Origin: Sphingobacterium sp. B16(2022)
GTDB lineage: Bacteria > Bacteroidota > Bacteroidia > Sphingobacteriales > Sphingobacteriaceae
Assembly (NCBI RefSeq): GCF_012030425.1
Contig: NZ_JAAUVN010000001.1
Location: 248,001 to 312,000 of the forward strand
Direction of reading: 5' to 3'
Length of the DNA: 64,000 nt
Position numbers and translations under genes: made by a program. Shown piece after piece: positions 44,722-53,339 of this stretch. Below the pieces are notes generated by a model, which saw only the letters and a program-made list of their open reading frames with translations, was not told the DNA's origin and did not search any database. How positions within the stretch are numbered: the first letter of the stretch is position 1; each line of letters opens with the position of its first letter.

Positions 44722-44792
44722 TTAAATATAGAAAAAAAGGGCAGAGTTGATGTTTTTTGTAAAAAATTTTTATGCTTTACCCTATACCAACT

Positions 44793-45224
44793 TTATCTTT
44801 TTGTCAGTTTTATGTGTATAAAATCGTTCCAGATATTATGATCATTCAGCTGTTTCCAAATACCTGAAAATTCATTGTTCTCCTTACTGAACCCACCGTT
44901 AAACTTTAAGTTAGTTCCGGTAAATGTCCAAAGGTGATTGTCTAATATAGCATTCATAAAGCCAGATTGACCTTGATTGTTATAATATTGCATGCTGTAA
45001 TGTTGACGTACGACGTCATATCCTATAATTTCATGGGTAAGGCTATTTGACGTTCCTATCATGACATTTGCCTGGTGCAAAATAAAAGAATTGTCTAGAA
45101 TCCAATAATATGTATCAGTCCCTTTGATTTTAACTGCAGGAGCATTATTGGTTTTTAGAATAATACCTTCGGTATCCCAAGTTCCTATAAAATGATTTAA
45201 ATGCTGTTTTGCTATTTGATCCAT
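44793..45224 (-). CDS. DUF1579 / lipocalin-like family protein
   Basis: 143 aa. HLNHFIGTWDTEGIILKTNNAPAVKIKGTDTYYWILDNSFILHQ and the later GYDVVRQHYSMQYYNNQG, then HLWTFTG, fit the DUF1579-like beta-barrel of small lipocalin-type proteins. No signal peptide. It starts 62 bp after sdhB in the same orientation and may be read with it, but no link to succinate metabolism is evident. Function unknown. Confidence 0.75.
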   Translation of the reverse strand: MDQIAKQHLNHFIGTWDTEGIILKTNNAPAVKIKGTDTYYWILDNSFILHQANVMIGTSNSLTHEIIGYDVVRQHYSMQYYNNQGQSGFMNAILDNHLWTFTGTNLKFNGGFSKENNEFSGIWKQLNDHNIWNDFIHIKLTKR

Positions 45225-45286
45225 TTTTGATTCTTAAGGTCAATTTTTTTATGAACTGTAGTCCAGAATATTGGTATTTACAACCT

Positions 45287-46033
45287 TTATTTTTTTAATA
45301 GATGTGCTCGATTATATTCATAATTCATTCGTGCAATATTGAGTACTGAAATACCTTGTGGACATTCAACTTCACAGGCTTCCGTATTGGAGCAGTGGCC
45401 AAAGAGTTCTTCATCCATTTGATTCACCATAGCAATGACCCTGGTAAGTCTTTCTTCTTTACCTTGTGGGAGTAATACCATATGGTTGATTTTGGCTGAT
45501 GTAAAAAGGGCCGCACTTCCATTTTTACAGGTGGCAACACAGGCTCCACATCCGATACAGGCAGCAGCATCAAATGCCGCTTCTGTCACTTGATGTGTTA
45601 CGGGAATGGTCAGTGCGTCCGGTGCTTGTCCTGTATTGATTGATACAAATCCACCTGAAGAGATAATGCGGTCAAATGCAGAACGATCTACTTTTAAATC
45701 TTTTTTTACAGGAAATGCTTCAGATCTAAATGGTTCGATAAAAACCACTTCACCATCTTTGAAGGACCTTAAATGTAATTGACAGGTAGTGGTATTTTTC
45801 AGCGGTCCATGCGCAATACCATTTATCATCATACCACATTGTCCACAGATTCCTTCACGACAGTCGTGGTCAAATTCAACAGGTGTGTCATTCGCTAATA
45901 TGAGCTTTTCATTTAATGTATCTAGCATCTCTAAAAAGGACATATGCGGATTGAGGTTTTCCAAAGTATAGTCTACAAGTTTGCCATCAGCATTTTTATT
46001 CTCTTGTCTCCATATTTTTAGATGTAATTTCAT
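45287..46033 (-). CDS. sdhB: Succinate dehydrogenase/fumarate reductase iron-sulfur subunit
   Basis: 248 aa. N-terminal ferredoxin domain with C58, C63, C66 and C84 for the [2Fe-2S] cluster; then CIGCGACVATCKNGSA (C159, C162, C165, C169) and HCSNTEACEVECPQG for the [4Fe-4S] and [3Fe-4S] clusters. It passes electrons from the flavoprotein to quinone via the membrane subunit. Last sdh gene, 14 bp after sdhA. Confidence 0.96.
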   Translation of the reverse strand: MKLHLKIWRQENKNADGKLVDYTLENLNPHMSFLEMLDTLNEKLILANDTPVEFDHDCREGICGQCGMMINGIAHGPLKNTTTCQLHLRSFKDGEVVFIEPFRSEAFPVKKDLKVDRSAFDRIISSGGFVSINTGQAPDALTIPVTHQVTEAAFDAAACIGCGACVATCKNGSAALFTSAKINHMVLLPQGKEERLTRVIAMVNQMDEELFGHCSNTEACEVECPQGISVLNIARMNYEYNRAHLLKK

Positions 46034-46047
46034 AGCTTGAATTTTAA

Positions 46048-47961
46048 TTATTTATAACTACGTACAATTGGTTGAATGACTTCAAAAGATAGTGGTTCTT
46101 TATGAAGAATGGGAACAGATGCGTTGTTCCATTCCCATGCCGAAATGAATTGATATTCCGCATCATTTCTTTTTGCTTCGCCTTCAGCTGTCTGATATTC
46201 TTCACGGAAATGTGCACCACAAGATTCATTTCTAGTCAAGGCGTCATAGCACATTAATTCTCCAATTTCGAGGTAATCAGCGACTCTTCCTGCTTTCTCT
46301 ATTTCTGTATTCATTGTTTCCTCATTTCCCGGAATATGAACATTTCTATAAAACTCTTCCCGTAATTTCTGAATCTCCAAGATTGCGAATTTTAATCCGG
46401 CTTCATTTCGTGCAAGGCCACAGTAATCATATAGTATTTTACCAAGAGTTTTATGGTAATAATCCACAGTTTTGGTTCCTTTGCTTTTGCTGAATTGTTG
46501 CAATTGTGTTCTGACTTCTTGCTCTGCTTTCTCAAATTCCGTATGATCCGTTGATATTTTTCCCGTGTGGATATCATCTGAGAGATAATTTGCTATGGTA
46601 TAGGGAGCAATAAAATAGCCATCCACGGAGGCTTGAAGGAGAGAATTTGCTCCTAATCGATTAGCTCCGTGGTCTGCAAAATTAGCTTCTCCTAAAGCAA
46701 ATAACCCAGGAATTGTCGTCATTAATTCATAATCTACCCAAAGTCCTCCCATTGAAAAGTGGGCCGATGGAGAAATCATCATTGGTACTTGATAAGCATT
46801 ATAACCGGTAATTTTTTCATACATGTCGAATAAATTACCATACTTTTCTTTTATTTTGTCTATTCCTTGTTCTTTAATGGCTTTAGAAAAATCCAGATAA
46901 ACGGCATTTTTTAGGGGACCGATTCCAAATCCGGCATCAATTCTTTCTTTTGCAGCGCGTGAAGAAATATCTCTAGGGGCTAGATTTCCAAATGCGGGGT
47001 ATCTTCTTTCCAGATAATAATCTCTTTCTTGTTCTGGAATGTCATTAGCAGAGCGCTGTTCATTTTCTTTAAGTGGTACCCATATGCGTCCATCATTTCT
47101 TAAAGACTCGGACATGAGTGTTAATTTAGATTGATAATCTCCAGACTGCGGTAATGATGTCGGATGAATCTGAATCCAGCTTGGGCTGGCCATTAATGCA
47201 CCTTTTTTATGCGCTCTCCATATAGCAGAACCATTGCAACCCATCGCTAAAGTCGAAAGATAATAGATTTTCCCATAGCCTCCAGTAGCCAGTACAACAG
47301 CATGTGCGGCATGGCGTTCAATCTCGCCGGTATCTAGATTTCTGATAATTACACCACGCGCTTTTCCTTCTATAATCACTAGATCTAACATTTCATGACG
47401 GGCATGTAATTTGACTGTTTTTTTTCCGACTTGACGCATAAGTGCTTGATAAGATCCAAGTAGCAATTGCTGTCCGGTCTGTCCTCTTGAATAAAATGTT
47501 CGGCTTACTTGAACACCACCGAAAGAACGATTGTTGAGATAGCCTCCATATTCTCGACCAAACGGGACACCTTGAGCAACGGCTTGATCGATGAGATTGA
47601 GGGAACATTCAGCCATTCTGTATACATTAGCCTCTCGCGAACGAAAATCTCCTCCTTTTAAAGTATCAACAAACATCCGGTAGATGCTATCGCCATCATT
47701 CTTATAATTTTTTGCGGCATTGACACCGCCCTGCGCCGCGACAGAATGGGCGCGTCTTGGACTGTCTTGAAAACAAAATGATTTTACATTATAACCCATT
47801 TCACCCAATGATGCAGCAAGAGAGCTTCCCGCTAGCCCAGTTCCTATTACGATGACATCTAGTTTTTTACGGTTTGCCGGATTGACTAATTTTGCAGTTT
47901 TTTTATAGTTTTCCCATTTTTTCTCTAAAGAACCTTCGGGGATTTTTGCATCTAAATTCAT
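46048..47961 (-). CDS. sdhA: Succinate dehydrogenase/fumarate reductase flavoprotein
   Basis: 637 aa. FAD-binding motif [22 protein letters not shown] near residue 34, covalent-FAD histidine in [16 protein letters not shown], active-site stretches HPTSLP and [15 protein letters not shown], and [43 protein letters not shown]. The length and order (C-A-B) match the type B two-heme SDH of Bacteroidota. It oxidises succinate to fumarate, or the reverse in anoxia. Confidence 0.96.
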   Translation of the reverse strand: MNLDAKIPEGSLEKKWENYKKTAKLVNPANRKKLDVIVIGTGLAGSSLAASLGEMGYNVKSFCFQDSPRRAHSVAAQGGVNAAKNYKNDGDSIYRMFVDTLKGGDFRSREANVYRMAECSLNLIDQAVAQGVPFGREYGGYLNNRSFGGVQVSRTFYSRGQTGQQLLLGSYQALMRQVGKKTVKLHARHEMLDLVIIEGKARGVIIRNLDTGEIERHAAHAVVLATGGYGKIYYLSTLAMGCNGSAIWRAHKKGALMASPSWIQIHPTSLPQSGDYQSKLTLMSESLRNDGRIWVPLKENEQRSANDIPEQERDYYLERRYPAFGNLAPRDISSRAAKERIDAGFGIGPLKNAVYLDFSKAIKEQGIDKIKEKYGNLFDMYEKITGYNAYQVPMMISPSAHFSMGGLWVDYELMTTIPGLFALGEANFADHGANRLGANSLLQASVDGYFIAPYTIANYLSDDIHTGKISTDHTEFEKAEQEVRTQLQQFSKSKGTKTVDYYHKTLGKILYDYCGLARNEAGLKFAILEIQKLREEFYRNVHIPGNEETMNTEIEKAGRVADYLEIGELMCYDALTRNESCGAHFREEYQTAEGEAKRNDAEYQFISAWEWNNASVPILHKEPLSFEVIQPIVRSYK

Positions 47962-47984
47962 ATTCTTAAAATATAAAGGTTTAG

Positions 47985-48644
47985 CTATTGTGTCAAATAA
48001 ATGTAGATGGGCATCATAGCAAACCCTACACTAATAATAATGGAGTAGGCTATGCCACAGGTTTTGATCCACTTTACATATTTTGGATGAAAGAGCCCTA
48101 AAGTACGAATGGCACTATGTACACCATGAATGAGGTGGTAGCATAATGCAACCATAGATAAGACGTAAATGAGCACATACCACCATTCTTTAAATGTGGT
48201 TACTACCAAAATATAAAGATCTTTATTACCATTGCTATCTATTGGTGGACTCCCGAATTTATAGACGTACCAAAAATTTTGAAAATGAATGACTAGAAAT
48301 ATTAAAATAATGGTACCTAGAATACCCATGTTGCGACTATACCATTTACTCGCCCTTTGTCTTTGATCACGTTGGTACTGTTTTCCGGATTTTCTATTTT
48401 TAAGGGTAATGACCAAAGCATCCAGGGCATGTATCAGAATGCTTGAATAAAGTACATATGAAACTATTTTTATTAAAATATTACCAGATAGAAATTGAGA
48501 ATAGGCATTGAACTGTGTATGGGCCTGTTCGGAAGGTAAAAACAGTTGCAAATTTCCTAAAAAGTGAATGATAAGGAAAAAACATAGGAATAAACCTGTC
48601 AAACACATTACTAATTTTCGAGATAGGGTTGATAACATAAGCAA
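47985..48644 (-). CDS. sdhC: Succinate dehydrogenase cytochrome b subunit
   Basis: 219 aa with five membrane helices ([97 protein letters not shown] last helix). Histidines in helices 1, 2, 3 and 4 ([20 protein letters not shown]) are placed to bind two haems b, the type B pattern. It anchors SdhAB and reduces menaquinone. It starts 4 bp after the DASS carrier's stop, so the carrier and SDH are one transcript. Confidence 0.94.
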   Translation of the reverse strand: MLMLSTLSRKLVMCLTGLFLCFFLIIHFLGNLQLFLPSEQAHTQFNAYSQFLSGNILIKIVSYVLYSSILIHALDALVITLKNRKSGKQYQRDQRQRASKWYSRNMGILGTIILIFLVIHFQNFWYVYKFGSPPIDSNGNKDLYILVVTTFKEWWYVLIYVLSMVALCYHLIHGVHSAIRTLGLFHPKYVKWIKTCGIAYSIIISVGFAMMPIYIYLTQ

Positions 48645-48648
48645 AGAA

Positions 48649-50079
48649 TTAATAATAACCGATTATTTTCATCCACAGACCACCAACTGCCATGTAGATC
48701 ACGAGTAACAGCACTCCAATTTCAAAACCCTTTACCCACCATGACTTGAGATCTACATAGCCACTACCGAAATAAACAGGAGCAGGACCATGTCCATAAT
48801 GTGTAAGGACACCATATATAGATCCTACGAAACCAAGCATCATCGCCAATAGCATACCTGGTATACCTAAGGAAACTCCTACTCCGAGCATAGCGGCGTA
48901 CATTGCCGCAACATGTGCAGTGGCACTGGCAAAAATATAATGGCTGTAGAAATAGACTAAAATGATGACAGGAAAGGCAACAATCCAATTTAATCCGCCG
49001 ATCTCCGTTTTGATCAAATCACTGAACCAGCCAATAAAACCAAGTTCATTTAAAGAGCTGGCCATCATGACAAGTACTGCAAACCACACAATGGTGTCCC
49101 ATGCTCCTTTCTCTGATTTTACATCTTCCCAAGTCAGGACAGATGTGAGCAATAACAGTGTCAGTCCAATAAATGCTGTAGTTGTGGCATCTATGGATAG
49201 TGATCCTCCGAAAATCCATAATCCCAACAATATAAAAAAAGCAAGTAACATCAGCCATTCATTTGTTTTTATAGCACCCATTTCTTTTAATTTTTCAGTA
49301 GCCATCTTAGGTGCATCAGCAGTTTTTTTTAGTTCTGGTGGGTATAATTTGTATAAAACTAACGGAACAATAAAAAATGCAACAATTCCGGGTACAAATC
49401 CAGCTGCAGCCCACGACATCCAAGTGATATTTATACCCAAATCTGCAGCGAATTTCTGACACATGGGATTACTCGCTGTTCCAGTAAGAAACATTGATGA
49501 GGCAATGAGGTTCATGTAATAACTATTAAGCGTTAAATATGAACCGATTTTTTTATGAGTGCTCGGATCTTCTGGCAGAGATCCAAAACTAATAGCCATT
49601 GATTTCATAATGGGGTAGATGATACCTCCACCACGGGCAGTATTACTAGGAATAGCAGGAGCAAGACAAACGTCTGCAAGCCCCAATCCATAAGCTAATC
49701 CCAAAGAACTTTTTCCGAATATTTTGATAAATATAAATGCTATTCTATTTCCTAAGCCGGTTTTAATAAAACCTCTTGCTATAAAAAATGAGATTCCTAT
49801 AAGCCAGATTACTTTATCACCAAAGCCACTTAATGATTTGGTAATGGATAGAGAGGCATTACCAGGAGCTAGAACCTGTGTAAAAGCGGTGAACCCAATG
49901 GCCAACATACACATGGTACCCATAGGAGCAGCTTTTAGTATGATACCCAGGATTGTTGCCGCAAATATAGCAAATAGGTGCCAAGCCTCGGGTGACACAC
50001 CCTTTGGTATAGGTATAAACCAAATAATCAATGCGAAAGCAAAGGTTATACCCATCTTTTTAATGTCCACTTCTTTCAT
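48649..50079 (-). CDS. DASS-family anion/C4-dicarboxylate carrier
   Basis: 476 aa, about 11-12 membrane helices. Family signatures are PAIPSNTARGGGIIYPIMKSMA and MFLTGTASNPM (the paired SNT-type substrate/sodium motifs) with the C-terminal HYIFASATAHVAAMYAAMLGVG. This is the CitT/2-oxoglutarate-malate translocator type of DASS. Substrate is most likely a C4-dicarboxylate such as succinate or malate, given the operon with SDH, but citrate or 2-oxoglutarate exchange is possible. It lies 15 bp after the porin stop and 4 bp before sdhC. Confidence 0.9.
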   Translation of the reverse strand: MKEVDIKKMGITFAFALIIWFIPIPKGVSPEAWHLFAIFAATILGIILKAAPMGTMCMLAIGFTAFTQVLAPGNASLSITKSLSGFGDKVIWLIGISFFIARGFIKTGLGNRIAFIFIKIFGKSSLGLAYGLGLADVCLAPAIPSNTARGGGIIYPIMKSMAISFGSLPEDPSTHKKIGSYLTLNSYYMNLIASSMFLTGTASNPMCQKFAADLGINITWMSWAAAGFVPGIVAFFIVPLVLYKLYPPELKKTADAPKMATEKLKEMGAIKTNEWLMLLAFFILLGLWIFGGSLSIDATTTAFIGLTLLLLTSVLTWEDVKSEKGAWDTIVWFAVLVMMASSLNELGFIGWFSDLIKTEIGGLNWIVAFPVIILVYFYSHYIFASATAHVAAMYAAMLGVGVSLGIPGMLLAMMLGFVGSIYGVLTHYGHGPAPVYFGSGYVDLKSWWVKGFEIGVLLLVIYMAVGGLWMKIIGYY

Positions 50080-50094
50080 ATTTTCTGTTTAAGG

Positions 50095-51246
50095 TTATAA
50101 TCGACTTTGTACTTGTAAAATGAACAAATTACCATTGTATTTGTTTGTACTTTCAATTTGATGTTTATAATAATCCATCTGCATACCCATTTGTATTCTA
50201 GCCCCGTAGTTTTTGAGAAATTCCAAGCTTACCATAGGAACTAAAGACTGTCTGGGATTAGATTTTTGTCTGAAATCAGTATCTAAGTATTCATATCTAC
50301 AAGAAAACTCAATAGCTTTCAGGTTTTTATAATCAATTTCATAACGCATATTCGGTAAGAAGTAAGCTCCTCGCATTTGGTATTGATAAATATCTTGTAG
50401 TCGCTCTGTTTCTTCGAGACTGAAGTATAGATTGTGATTAATCGCCTGCTTAGCTTCGATCTGAAAATCTATATTCCATTTATGTGCAAGCTGAAATTTA
50501 GACGATACATCAAATGCTAAAGCATGTACATTTCTTTTAAACACGGTACCCGTACCACCGTTTAAACCAATACTGAAATCATATTTTTTTGCCAGATCAA
50601 ATACGATCCTTGTTAAAAATTGTTTTCCATTATCTTTATCCGAAACCTGATTTTTTCCATTTCCATTCACAACAGAAACGGCATAACGCATTGGTATGGT
50701 TCCTAACGGTAATGTACCGCCTACGGAAGCCCCAATTTGAAAACTTGTCCAACCATTTTTTCCAAATTCGGTATATTGGTTAGACCATTCCAATGATTTG
50801 ATGATATCCACGGGATAAGTTTCTTCTAATCCAAACCAAGGTCTGAACTGTCCAACGGTAATGGCAACTTTGGGATTAAAACTGTACCGTAGGTAAGCGT
50901 TCTCTAAAACTCGGGTCTTGGGATCATTTTTAAAATCAGCAAAATTTGCTAAAGCAACAACTTCTACTCTTCTGCTAATTTGTCCTTTGAGTTGCGCGCG
51001 CATGTATTTGAGCGAAAAGGAATTATTTGTGCCCTTATCATCTGTATGGTGAAGGCCTTCTACATCAACATTTTTTTTAAGACTTGTTGTAAACCTTCCT
51101 TGAAAAAGCCCCTTGAACTGAAATTTGGGGTAACTTTCTAAAATTTCTCCTTGCGTACTATCGGGCACTTGGGCGCGAGCCGATATACTGTATAAAAGTA
51201 AAAATCCAATTAAAGTGCATGTTGGAAAAGGTAAGTTTTTTTTCAT
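50095..51246 (-). CDS. Outer membrane porin (OprP/OprO family), first gene of the sdh operon
   Basis: 383 aa with a signal peptide ending near residue 26 (SISARAQ) and a beta-barrel (FQFKGLFQGRFTTSLKKNVDVEG, FSLKYMRAQLKGQISRRVEVVALANFADFKN, YLRYSFNPKVAITVGQFRPWFGLEETYPVDIIKS). It ends IQVQSRL. The family is annotated as phosphate-selective porins, but its place 15 bp before a dicarboxylate carrier and SDH suggests it admits dicarboxylates (inference). Confidence 0.85.
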   Translation of the reverse strand: MKKNLPFPTCTLIGFLLLYSISARAQVPDSTQGEILESYPKFQFKGLFQGRFTTSLKKNVDVEGLHHTDDKGTNNSFSLKYMRAQLKGQISRRVEVVALANFADFKNDPKTRVLENAYLRYSFNPKVAITVGQFRPWFGLEETYPVDIIKSLEWSNQYTEFGKNGWTSFQIGASVGGTLPLGTIPMRYAVSVVNGNGKNQVSDKDNGKQFLTRIVFDLAKKYDFSIGLNGGTGTVFKRNVHALAFDVSSKFQLAHKWNIDFQIEAKQAINHNLYFSLEETERLQDIYQYQMRGAYFLPNMRYEIDYKNLKAIEFSCRYEYLDTDFRQKSNPRQSLVPMVSLEFLKNYGARIQMGMQMDYYKHQIESTNKYNGNLFILQVQSRL

Positions 51247-51568
51247 ATAAAATAGTTAATGTAAAAGAACAGGGAATTATGAGCTATAAATTTTAATCTA
51301 TAGCGCGTATTTTATAGTCTATTTGGTTACTAATGAGCACAACTTGCTTTGCTCATATATAAAAATAAGGAGATAAATCTATATAATGAAGGAAAAAATA
51401 TAATAATTCAATATTTTTTTAAGTTCAAAGATTATTTCATGCTGTTTTGTAAAAAAGTCTAGCAAAAGTGCTTTCTTATTGTTTAATATAGAAGTAACAT
51501 TTCTTTGCTGTGCTTGAGCATTGGATTCTTTTGATTGCTCACTTCGGGAGAAGTAAATTAATGAGTAT
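51247..51568. other. Intergenic region upstream of the porin-DASS-sdh operon
   Basis: About 320 bp, AT-rich. It must hold the promoter of the operon on the minus strand; no clear TTG/TAnnTTTG pair or operator was recognised. Confidence 0.4.
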
Positions 51569-51604
51569 AAAAAAAGCCTTCATCGTGGACAGATGAAGGC
51601 TTTT
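51569..51604 (-). terminator. Terminator of the RND-TlpA operon
   Basis: AAAAGCCTTCAT (51572-51583) pairs with ATGAAGGCTTTT (51593-51604); on the minus strand it is followed by TTTTTTT. It lies 46 bp after the tlpA stop. Confidence 0.85.
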
Positions 51605-51649
51605 GGTCTCACTATATTAATAATGAGCTACATTTTTTACAATAAGGTA

Positions 51650-52216
51650 TTAATTGCTTTGAATAAGCTCATTCAAAGATTTTGCTATTTCAGGATCTGC
51701 GTAATCACGCCCACCTTCCATACGATCTACCATCTCTCCCTTTTTGTTAATGATTACCGTAGTTGGTATTGCATTTCCTAAGAAATCTTGCGGAATATCG
51801 CCATTTGGAATATACACTTGTAAATCATATTTATTTTCGGTCATAAATGCTTTTGATTTTTCCATCGTGCCATCTACATCTACCATTAAAAATACGATCT
51901 CATCATTACCCTTGAAGGATTGTTTTAAAGTGTTGATAGAAGGCATTTCATGAATACAGGGAGGGCACCACGTCGCCCAAAAGTTAATGAATACCACTTT
52001 ACCTTTTAGTGAGCTTAGGGTGATATCTTTTCCATCTTCATCTTTAAAGCTAACCTCGTTTGCTTGGATAGCTTTAGTAGCCACTGTACTATCCTCTGCT
52101 GTTTCGTCCGACTTTGAATTTTGCGTGTCTTTAGTTTTTGAATTGCAGGATATAGCTGTAATGCTGCATGCAATCAAAAGCATGCCGATCATTTTCCTAT
52201 TGAATTGGATTTTCAT
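51650..52216 (-). CDS. TlpA-like thioredoxin-fold lipoprotein
   Basis: 188 aa. Lipobox ITAISC gives C24; a linker rich in K, S, D and E precedes a TlpA/ResA-type thioredoxin domain with the active site WATWCPPC (C84, C87), then SFKGNDEIVFLMVDVDG and the cis-proline region NAIPTTVIINKKGE. It probably reduces disulfides in extracytoplasmic proteins. It is the last gene of a TolC-RND-adaptor operon, 8 bp after the adaptor's stop, so it may serve a component of the pump or the response to its substrate (inference). Confidence 0.93.
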   Translation of the reverse strand: MKIQFNRKMIGMLLIACSITAISCNSKTKDTQNSKSDETAEDSTVATKAIQANEVSFKDEDGKDITLSSLKGKVVFINFWATWCPPCIHEMPSINTLKQSFKGNDEIVFLMVDVDGTMEKSKAFMTENKYDLQVYIPNGDIPQDFLGNAIPTTVIINKKGEMVDRMEGGRDYADPEIAKSLNELIQSN

Positions 52217-52224
52217 ATTTATTT

Positions 52225-53328
52225 CTATTTGTTTATTTTTCCTTCTTTAATTTCTTCTGATGGCTTTAATATGATTTGACTTTCTGTCGAAATTTGGCCA
52301 AATACTTCCGTTAACGTATCCAAATGTACGCCTTCCTTGACAGGAATGCGTTTAATTTCTTGATCGTCTAATATAAGTATAAAAGTGCCAGCCTGTGTCG
52401 TTAGAACACTTTTTTTAGGTACCCAACTAGATGGAGTCTTACGTTTTAGTTTTAATTTAACTTGTGCATAGTCGCCTCCTTGTAATTCGCGTGATGGATT
52501 GTCGACATCAAATTCTAGTGTAAGTGACCGATCTTGCTGATTCAGTAATCCTGAAGTACGGGATAATGTTGTCTCAAATGTTTTTCCAGGCTGTGAACTT
52601 ACGGTGAAATTCGCTTGGACACCTTGCTGAACAGAAGCCGCATGTTTTTCTGGAAGTGACAAAGTTAAGCGTAATTTATTACCTTGTGCCATCATGAACA
52701 GCGACTGGTTGGATGAAGTTCCTGCCAATGCTCCTACGGAAACATTTCGCTCTGTAATGACGCCATCGAAAGGGGCAGTGATACGCAGATATTGCTGTAA
52801 TTGTGATGTATGGGTCGTACCAGCTTTAGAAGCTTCGTAAGCTGCACGTGCACTTTCAACAGAACTTTTTGCTCTGTCTAATTCAATTGCCGCTACAGCA
52901 CCGGCTGTCGCTGATGCATCTTTCAAACGATCATATGCTTGTTGTGCAAAGAGGTAATCGTTATATATCTTTTGCTCAGTAGCTTTGTCAGAAAGATATC
53001 GTTGATTCATTTCAGGGGCCTCTAGTATCGCCAATAGCTGTCCTTTACGTACATGATCACCACGGTCTACATATAACTGTTTTACAAATCCTGATACTTT
53101 TGCAAAAACAGCCACCTGTTCATAAGGTTTCAGTTCTGCTGGAACTGAAATCTCATATTCCGGATTTATGAACTGTACCGCCACAGTACTATAATTTATT
53201 TGTTTGTCCACCTTTTTATTCTCTTTTTTAGTTTTTTGTTCTTGCTGAGCGCATGACATACATGTAATTAGGAGCAAAGCAAAGCCAGTTAAACTTGATA
53301 TTTTATATTTAGAGATTGTCGTATTCAT
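52225..53328 (-). CDS. RND efflux periplasmic adaptor
   Basis: 367 aa. N-terminal signal with lipobox LLITCMSC (C26). The HlyD-like architecture follows: lipoyl half (EPYEQVAVFAKVSGFVKQLYVDRGDHVRKGQLLAIL), helical hairpin (ATEQKIYNDYLFAQQAYDRL...AVAAIELDRAKSSVESARAAYEA), second lipoyl half (TAPFDGVITERNVSVGAL), and beta-barrel. It bridges the inner-membrane pump and TolC. It lies 11 bp after the RND pump gene and is joined to TlpA. Confidence 0.94.
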   Translation of the reverse strand: MNTTISKYKISSLTGFALLLITCMSCAQQEQKTKKENKKVDKQINYSTVAVQFINPEYEISVPAELKPYEQVAVFAKVSGFVKQLYVDRGDHVRKGQLLAILEAPEMNQRYLSDKATEQKIYNDYLFAQQAYDRLKDASATAGAVAAIELDRAKSSVESARAAYEASKAGTTHTSQLQQYLRITAPFDGVITERNVSVGALAGTSSNQSLFMMAQGNKLRLTLSLPEKHAASVQQGVQANFTVSSQPGKTFETTLSRTSGLLNQQDRSLTLEFDVDNPSRELQGGDYAQVKLKLKRKTPSSWVPKKSVLTTQAGTFILILDDQEIKRIPVKEGVHLDTLTEVFGQISTESQIILKPSEEIKEGKINK

Positions 53329-53339
53329 GATGTGATATT

